From: Lachnospiraceae bacterium
Lineage (GTDB): Bacteria > Bacillota > Clostridia > Lachnospirales > Lachnospiraceae
Length of the DNA: 64,000 nt
Assembly (NCBI GenBank): GCA_021770755.1
Contig: JAETQI010000002.1
Span: 62,001 to 126,000, forward strand
Direction: 5' to 3'
Of the stretch, positions 58,849 through 64,000 are shown in pieces. The notes beneath the pieces are model-generated. The model did not search any database and was not told the origin of the DNA. It saw nothing but the letters and a program-made list of their open reading frames with translations. Every line of letters begins with the position of its first letter. The stretch's first letter is position 1. Made by a program: the position numbers and the translations under genes.

Positions 58849-59840
58849 TCATGCAGATCGGTCTTTAAGAGTTCCTTGATCTGATCGACTGTAAGCCACT
58901 CCGTATTGTTCCCGGACGAATAATAAAATCCGTCCTCCACCTTTCTGCCGCTCGGGTTCGGACGCTTGGACTCCTGCCAGAACATCTGCGGGTAGATGAT
59001 ATAATTCTTCTCGTACTCGTAGGTCGTCACGGAATCCTCCGCCGTGACCATCACCTCGTGAAGCTTCTCCCCCGGACGGATGCCGACCTCGACCGTCCGC
59101 ATGCCCGGCGCCATCGCCTCCGCAAGATCCGTGATCTTAAACGACGGGATCTTGCTGATGAAAGTCTCACCGCCCTTTGCTTCCTCGAGCGCCTTGACCA
59201 CAAGCTCGACCCCCTGTGTGAGACTGATCCAGAAACGCGTCATGCGGAAATCCGTGATCGGAAGCTCTTTGGCACCCTCGTAGATCAGCTTCTGAAACAG
59301 CGGAATGATCGAACCGCGGCTGCCCGCCACATTCCCGTACCGCACGATCGAGAAGTTCAGATCCTTCGTGCCGCAGTACGCATTCGCCGCGATGAACAGC
59401 TTGTCCGATACTAATTTCGTACCTCCGTAGAGATTCACCGGGTTGACTGCCTTGTCCGTCGACAGCGCCACCACTTTCTGAACGCGCGTGTTCAGCGCCG
59501 CATCGATGACATTCTGCGCGCCGTTCACATTGGTCTTGATCGCCTCGTTGGGATTGTACTCGCACGCCGGCACCTGTTTCAGCGCCGCCGCGTGGATCAC
59601 AAAGTCAACGCCCTCAAACGCGCGTTTCATGCGCTCATAGTCGCGCACGTCGCCGATAAAGAAACGCAGTTTGTCCTTGTACTGGGCAAAATCGTTTGCC
59701 ATCACCCACTGCTTGAACTCATCCCTGGAATAAATGATGATCTTCTTTGGGTTATAATGTGCCAGCACATACGCGGTAAAACACCTTCCAAAAGAGCCGG
59801 TGCCGCCGGTGATCAGTATCGTTTTATCATCTAATATCAT
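58845..59840 (-). CDS. pseB: UDP-GlcNAc 4,6-dehydratase, inverting (PseB)
   Basis: A 331-residue soluble short-chain dehydrogenase. ILITGGTGSFGRCFTAYVL is the NADP site, followed by YSRDEFKQW and STDKAVNPVNLYGGTKLVSDKLF with the catalytic Tyr and Lys. The Tyr (not Met) marks the C5-inverting PseB/FlaA1 group and separates it from the membrane PglF-type enzyme at 37984. It starts pseudaminic acid synthesis from UDP-GlcNAc. GGAGG is 7 bases before the ATG, and a strong promoter lies 44-72 bases upstream. It is the first gene of the eight-gene pse operon. Confidence 0.94.
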   Translation of the reverse strand: MILDDKTILITGGTGSFGRCFTAYVLAHYNPKKIIIYSRDEFKQWVMANDFAQYKDKLRFFIGDVRDYERMKRAFEGVDFVIHAAALKQVPACEYNPNEAIKTNVNGAQNVIDAALNTRVQKVVALSTDKAVNPVNLYGGTKLVSDKLFIAANAYCGTKDLNFSIVRYGNVAGSRGSIIPLFQKLIYEGAKELPITDFRMTRFWISLTQGVELVVKALEEAKGGETFISKIPSFKITDLAEAMAPGMRTVEVGIRPGEKLHEVMVTAEDSVTTYEYEKNYIIYPQMFWQESKRPNPSGRKVEDGFYYSSGNNTEWLTVDQIKELLKTDLHE

Positions 59841-59883
59841 CTTAAACCTCCAAACAAATCAACTGTTTTCCGAATCCTTTCCA

Positions 59884-59912
59884 ATTCTACCACATTTTAC
59901 CGTATCCGTCAA
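59884..59912 (-). promoter_or_regulatory. Strong promoter of the pse operon
   Basis: On the minus strand TTGACG (59907-59912), a 17-base spacer, then TAGAAT (59884-59889) preceded by TGG, an extended -10. It lies between the stop of the SGNH gene and pseB; the start site near 59877 leaves a leader of about 37 bases. Confidence 0.72.
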
Positions 59913-59927
59913 AACAATGCGAAACAT

Positions 59928-61286
59928 TTATTCATCAAACATGAGATCTGCCGCGACGCTTCCAAGGATCTTGTCATACACGGTGATATTCCACCGTTTC
60001 CCCGCCTGATAGTGCTCCACACCGTCGATCAGCACCTGCTGGAGCGGCCCCATCCTGGCGAGTACCAGCTCGCTCTCCCCGATCTTCCTGTGCCGGATGC
60101 CGTCGTCCTGCCATTCCAGGTCCAGCGCCACGCGGCAGTCCTCATACACCCACTGCCGCACACCGCCGTTATGCTGCGCGTCCGTCACGATCAGCGCATA
60201 ATCCCTGTCATCCTGCAGCATCTCGATGCATTCCCGCGCCGTCTGCGCATCCATATACGCCTGCCAGCCCTTGCGCTGTCTGTAGGCGCACGCCTCATCC
60301 CACGAGTTGGGCACTGCTTCCCCTCTCCTGTCCGCAAGCTCATAATTTTCCTTGAGATAACCGCCCAGATAGCTTGTGACCTTGCGCGCACCGGAATCAT
60401 TTAAGTGCTGCGGATCCCTGAAATCTGCCGCCATGTCAAGCGCGATCTTCCCGTCGCTGTACAGCTCATTGAAATCCACGAACCTTAGCCCCTGCGCGTC
60501 AGCGAGCGCCCGCACCGCCTCCGTCTCGTATCGGTGCCAGTTCTCCCGCGGCGACTTGAACAGCATCAGTTCCGCATTGTTCTGCCTGCACAACTGCAGG
60601 ATCTCTCCAAGGCAGTAGGCATTCTCCTCCTCGATCTGCACCGCGCCCTCAAAATCATACTCCGTCAGGTTGATCCGCTCCTCCGAGACCGCCTGCGTCT
60701 CCAGATATCCTTTTGTATAGTTTGTCTTATCCTGATAAAAATATGTGTAATCCGTCCTGGAAAGCTCCTTCCAGCGGCCATGATAGCGAAAGATCGGAAA
60801 TACATACGAAAAATACTCCGCATTCACCGCTCCCACCGACTGATAGATGCATTGGAGCTTGTCCGCCGAGAGCGGTATATTCGTAAATCCCCAGCGCAGT
60901 CCCGCCTCGCTGCGGCTGCTCGCACTGTCGCTCGTCATCATGTTGACCTCGAGTGCCACAACCCTGGGCTTCTGGGTTTTGAACACTTCCTTAAGATACA
61001 GCACCGAGATGTTCATCGGCTGCGATGAACTGCCAAAATCATATGCCGCGATACCGTACTCCTCGTACAGCACGAGCGGATCGACCGTGCAGAAGCTGTT
61101 GCTGCTGCCGATCACGACCAGATCGATATCATTTTTCTCCTCCGCATAAAAACCGTCCACGATCGAGGTGGAATCCCCTATGAACTTCGCGCGGATGATC
61201 TGCCCCGTGACAGCAAACACCAGACCGATCACCAGGATAAAGACCGCTATGGATAGGATCCTCGAAACGACTGCCCTTCTTGACAT
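59928..61286 (-). CDS. SGNH/DltD-AlgJ-like membrane-tethered acyl-handling protein
   Basis: A 452-residue protein with one N-terminal helix (about 10-32) and an outside SGNH-type domain. LVVIGSSNSFCTVDPL near residue 66 carries the Ser nucleophile block, and DPQHLNDSGARKV near residue 292 carries the catalytic Asp-x2-His. A C-terminal beta-rich region of about 130 residues follows. In AlgI/J/X, PatA/B and DltB/D systems such a partner works with an MBOAT protein in O-acylation of exported polymers. The MBOAT gene directly upstream (61325, 38 bp gap) fits. GGGGAGG lies 6 bases before the ATG used; the frame extends 50 codons further but without support. Confidence 0.8.
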   Translation of the reverse strand: MSRRAVVSRILSIAVFILVIGLVFAVTGQIIRAKFIGDSTSIVDGFYAEEKNDIDLVVIGSSNSFCTVDPLVLYEEYGIAAYDFGSSSQPMNISVLYLKEVFKTQKPRVVALEVNMMTSDSASSRSEAGLRWGFTNIPLSADKLQCIYQSVGAVNAEYFSYVFPIFRYHGRWKELSRTDYTYFYQDKTNYTKGYLETQAVSEERINLTEYDFEGAVQIEEENAYCLGEILQLCRQNNAELMLFKSPRENWHRYETEAVRALADAQGLRFVDFNELYSDGKIALDMAADFRDPQHLNDSGARKVTSYLGGYLKENYELADRRGEAVPNSWDEACAYRQRKGWQAYMDAQTARECIEMLQDDRDYALIVTDAQHNGGVRQWVYEDCRVALDLEWQDDGIRHRKIGESELVLARMGPLQQVLIDGVEHYQAGKRWNITVYDKILGSVAADLMFDE

Positions 61287-61324
61287 GCCAACCTCCCCTG
61301 TATATATAGATGTCCTCTTCGTTT

Positions 61325-62815
61325 TCAGAACTGGAAATAGATGAACTGGCTCGCGTCGTACCCCTCTCCGTACACGCCAAACACGACGACCATCACGAGC
61401 AGCACCGCCACGATCACATACTGCACCGCCAGGCACTGGCTCTTCACCATCGTGTCAAACAACACCTTTTTCCGTGCATAATACGCATCCACGATGATCA
61501 GCAGCAGTACGCCAAGCCACAGAATGCCCATCTCCTTCCTGTCAAGACCCAGATAATAGATGGACTCGTCAAACAGCGACCACACGTCAAACGTCGTGAA
61601 CATCCGCCGGATATAATAGACGGCATCCGGCACCGTATCCGCCCTGAAGAACACCAGCGAGAGCGCGTACAGCAAAAATGTGCACAGCCCCTGAAAGAAC
61701 TGGTATCCGAATGTCTTCACACGCACATGGAAAAAATTGAGCCACTTCGTCTTAAACGGCCGCAGCAGATCCCCGATCACGATATATGCGCCCTGTATCA
61801 GCCCCCACATCACAAAGTGCCAGCTTGCGCCGTGCCAGAACCCGCTCACAAAAAATGTCACAATCGTGTTAAAATACTTTCTCGCCCTTGAGCATCTGTT
61901 CCCGCCCAGTGGAATATAGAGATAATCCCGCAGCCAGGAGCTCAGCGACACATGCCAGCGCCGCCACAGCTCACTGATGCTCCTCGCAAAATACGGCGCC
62001 TCGAAGTTTGTCATCAGATCGATCCCGAGCACCTTCGCCGCCCCCATCGCGATCAGCGAGTAACTCGCAAAGTCACAGTATAGCTGTATGGCAAACAGCA
62101 GCGCCGCCAGCATGAGCGCCACGCCGCTGAACATATAATAGATCCCAAACACCTGGTTGACCAGCACCGCCGCCCGATCCGCGATGACCATCTTCATGAA
62201 AAATCCCCACAGCATCAGAAGCAGGCCTCTCGTCGCTTTCTCAAAGCTCCACGGTCCCTCAGACAGCTTTTTATCGGAGATCTTCTCAAGCTGTCCCAGC
62301 AGGTTCCCGCTGCGCTCGATCGGCCCCGCCACAAGCTGCGGAAAGAACGACACGAACAGAGCATACCGCACAAAATTCTTCTCCGCCCTCACCGTCCCCC
62401 GATACACATCGATCGTGTAGCCCAGCGCCTGAAACGTGTAGAACGAGATGCCAACAGGGAGCAGGATATCGAACCCCGGCGCCCTGACCTGTACGCCAAA
62501 CACGGCAAGCAGCGACGCGAACGTGTCGTGCAGGAAATAAAAATATTTGAAAAATACAAGGATCGCAAGATTGCTCGCGATCCCCGCCGCAAGGATCAGC
62601 CTGCGCTTTTGCACGAAGCGTTCCATCAGGATCGCACACAGGTATGTAATGACCGTCGACGTCAGGATCAGCAATGCGTACTTTGCGTTCCAGCCCATAT
62701 AAAAATAATAGCTTGCCAGCAACAGCCAGAGCTGCCGGAGCCGCTTTGGCATCACATAGAACAGCATCACTACCGCCGGAAAAAAGATCAGAAAATCAAA
62801 AGAAGTAAACTGCAT
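61325..62815 (-). CDS. MBOAT family O-acyltransferase (AlgI/DltB-like)
   Basis: A 496-residue polytopic protein. It opens with FTSFDFLIFFPAVVMLFYVMPKRLRQLWLLLASYYFYMGWN and has LLPVGISFYTFQALGYTIDVYRG. The catalytic His lies in FFVSGFWHGASWHFVMWGLIQGAYIV. SISELWRRWHVSLSSWLRDYLYIPLGG is the central conserved block. Such proteins move an acyl group, usually acetyl, across the membrane to a polymer, handing it to an SGNH partner. The SGNH gene at 59928 follows by 38 bp. Full length for the family. It starts 3 bases after the GT2 gene ends, so it is in one operon with it. Confidence 0.92.
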   Translation of the reverse strand: MQFTSFDFLIFFPAVVMLFYVMPKRLRQLWLLLASYYFYMGWNAKYALLILTSTVITYLCAILMERFVQKRRLILAAGIASNLAILVFFKYFYFLHDTFASLLAVFGVQVRAPGFDILLPVGISFYTFQALGYTIDVYRGTVRAEKNFVRYALFVSFFPQLVAGPIERSGNLLGQLEKISDKKLSEGPWSFEKATRGLLLMLWGFFMKMVIADRAAVLVNQVFGIYYMFSGVALMLAALLFAIQLYCDFASYSLIAMGAAKVLGIDLMTNFEAPYFARSISELWRRWHVSLSSWLRDYLYIPLGGNRCSRARKYFNTIVTFFVSGFWHGASWHFVMWGLIQGAYIVIGDLLRPFKTKWLNFFHVRVKTFGYQFFQGLCTFLLYALSLVFFRADTVPDAVYYIRRMFTTFDVWSLFDESIYYLGLDRKEMGILWLGVLLLIIVDAYYARKKVLFDTMVKSQCLAVQYVIVAVLLVMVVVFGVYGEGYDASQFIYFQF

Positions 62816-62818
62816 ATC

Positions 62819-63871
62819 CTATACCTCTCCACTCCCGGTATTGCGGCGCACCTTACGGCATATCTGATTGCGGTAAAAATAGAGCAGTTGAAAATAAATC
62901 CTGAATCTGAGCGGTGACTCCATATGCATCGCCGCGAGCTTCTTCTGTTCCGCGTCAAACTCATTCTGATAATAGATATTGTCCTGAAAATCCGGAAATT
63001 CTTTCCGGATTCCCTCCGCGATCTCTTTTAAAAATTTTACCTTTGGCTTTTTTACCCCGAGCATGTAAGTAAAAAGTGTGTTCATATAATAGAGCTTGGA
63101 GAAGGCAAATTCAAACTCCTGCCTGTACGGCTTATAGATCCCGCATCTGCGCGCCTCCTCGATCAGCCGCTTCCCCATCGCCATCCTCGCCTCACACTTC
63201 TCGACACTGACTGCATGAACCGTGGATGTATCGTGCTGATAATAGTAGTAAAGCGGTTCCTCCACCTTCTCAAAGTGTGTAAAGTGCAGCATCCAGATCG
63301 GTGAGGCACAGTTGTCCTCGTAGAACGTCCGCTCGGGAAACCGCAGATGATACTCGTCGATCACATCTTTCTGGTACACCTTGATCACCATGCTCCCCGG
63401 GTTCATGACAAGCTTTCTGTACCGCTCGTGATCGAGCACTCCGGTCTGGTCGATCGTATTGTTCGGCATCACCCTGCCGACATTCATGGTGTGTTCATCG
63501 ACCATGCAGTAATCACACCCGACGACATCCGCCCCCGTCTGCTCCGCTCTCCTGATCAGCTTCTCATACATGTCCGGTGCCACCCAGTCGTCGGAGTCGA
63601 CAAAACCGATCCATCTGCCGCGCGCGATGTCAAGCCCTTTGTTGCGGGCGCCGCCCTGCCTGACATTCTCATAGGACTGGATCACTTTGAATTTCCACGG
63701 ATATCTGGACTCGTATTCCCTGAGGATCGCAAGCGACTCGTCCGTCGAGGCATCATCGACCGCGATCACCTCATAGTCCGCGATCGTCTGGCTGATCAGC
63801 GAATCGAGACAAAACCTTAGCTTATTGTCCGCCGCCATATTGTAAACAGGTACTATTATACTAAGCTTCAT
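62819..63871 (-). CDS. Glycosyltransferase family 2
   Basis: A 350-residue protein. The GT-A domain has LSIIVPVYNMAADNKLRFCLDSLISQTIADYEVIAVDDASTDESLAIL, NKGLDIARGRWIGFVDSDDWVAPDMYEKL (metal site DSDD), and a C-terminal region of about 130 residues without membrane helices. This is the EpsJ/WfgS-like form used in exopolysaccharide and capsule assembly. It overlaps the ABC gene end by 4 bp (ATGA) and is followed after 3 bp by the MBOAT gene. The donor is not known; a CMP-Pse-using role is not supported by sequence. Confidence 0.87.
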   Translation of the reverse strand: MKLSIIVPVYNMAADNKLRFCLDSLISQTIADYEVIAVDDASTDESLAILREYESRYPWKFKVIQSYENVRQGGARNKGLDIARGRWIGFVDSDDWVAPDMYEKLIRRAEQTGADVVGCDYCMVDEHTMNVGRVMPNNTIDQTGVLDHERYRKLVMNPGSMVIKVYQKDVIDEYHLRFPERTFYEDNCASPIWMLHFTHFEKVEEPLYYYYQHDTSTVHAVSVEKCEARMAMGKRLIEEARRCGIYKPYRQEFEFAFSKLYYMNTLFTYMLGVKKPKVKFLKEIAEGIRKEFPDFQDNIYYQNEFDAEQKKLAAMHMESPLRFRIYFQLLYFYRNQICRKVRRNTGSGEV

Positions 63872-64000
63872 AACCTACCACCACTTCCCCGATCTAGTTC
63901 GATCTTTCCGTTTTCCACCCTAAATACCATATCACATTTTTCGATCGTCTGTAACCTGTGCGCTATAATAACAAGTGTTTTCTTGCCGTGCAGCCGGTTG
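63868..64000 (-). CDS. ABC exporter ATP-binding domain, C-terminal fragment
   Basis: The last 43 residues of a protein that begins beyond base 64000. GKKTLVIIAHRLQTIEKCDMVFRVENGKIE is the H-loop region of a fused membrane/ATPase ABC exporter (MsbA/PglK-like form): the switch His in AHRL followed by CD-x-V/I and ENGKI. The stop codon overlaps the GT2 start by 4 bp. In this setting a lipid-linked oligosaccharide flippase is a reasonable reading, since no Wzx-type flippase occurs in the window, but the rest of the gene is not visible. Confidence 0.75.
   Translation of the reverse strand, partial: NRLHGKKTLVIIAHRLQTIEKCDMVFRVENGKIELDRGSGGRL

Noticed and set aside
61287..61436. A 50-codon N-terminal extension of the SGNH protein.
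   Set aside because: It runs inside the MBOAT gene and reads as Arg/Gly-rich sequence. The membrane helix and ribosome site belong to the start at 61286.

Overview
The window looks like part of a very large surface-glycan biosynthesis island from a Clostridia-type Firmicute, most plausibly a Lachnospiraceae. This is inferred from strong AGGAGG-type ribosome sites, frequent TTG/GTG starts, Gram-positive style surface proteins, and families of large membrane proteins common in that group. About 41 of 45 genes are on the minus strand. No rRNA, tRNA, CRISPR array or complete insertion sequence was seen.

Layout, left to right. (1) 1-8.7 kb: the 5' end of a secreted protein, a multi-pass membrane protein, an acyltransferase (+), an AsnB-type amidotransferase, and a large hybrid sensor kinase (+) that ends at a clear bidirectional terminator. 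(2) 8.7-14.4 kb: a second AsnB, a GT4 and a GT2 glycosyltransferase, and a GT-C-like membrane protein. (3) 14.5-21.8 kb: a repeat-rich 1540-residue anchored surface protein co-transcribed with an MMPL/RND exporter, with a good promoter and a 17-bp dyad upstream. (4) 21.8-42.7 kb: fifteen tightly packed genes that look like one roughly 20.6-kb operon, from a promoter at 42717-42745 to a terminator at 21818-21853. It carries a PglF/PglE/PglC-type initiation module with an ATP-grasp/HAD fusion, a TviB/TviC-type UDP-GalNAcA module, five GT4 domains in four proteins, a third AsnB, a DUF2334 deacetylase, a methyltransferase and an O-antigen-ligase-like protein. A 164-bp MITE-like element makes up most of the leader. 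(5) 42.7-49.1 kb: a five-gene WecE operon with its own promoter. (6) 49.1-49.9 kb: a divergently placed two-gene DUF4160 cassette. (7) 49.8-59.9 kb: a pseudaminic-acid operon (pseB-C-F-I-H, a formyltransferase/PIG-L fusion, pseG, then an acyltransferase/GT-C-like fusion). (8) 59.9-64 kb: an SGNH + MBOAT O-acylation pair, a GT2, and the end of an ABC exporter that runs off the window.

Inferred working: PglF, PglE and PglC would make a diamino-type sugar and load it on undecaprenyl phosphate. GT4/GT2 enzymes would extend it with sugars that include GalNAcA (possibly amidated by AsnB) and pseudaminic acid (possibly N-formylated). The oligosaccharide would be flipped, perhaps by the ABC exporter at the right edge, then modified outside by acyltransferases and GT-C proteins, and polymerised or transferred by the ligase-like protein. 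Whether the product is a capsule, a wall glycan or a flagellin/S-layer glycan cannot be told from this window; no flagellin gene is present.
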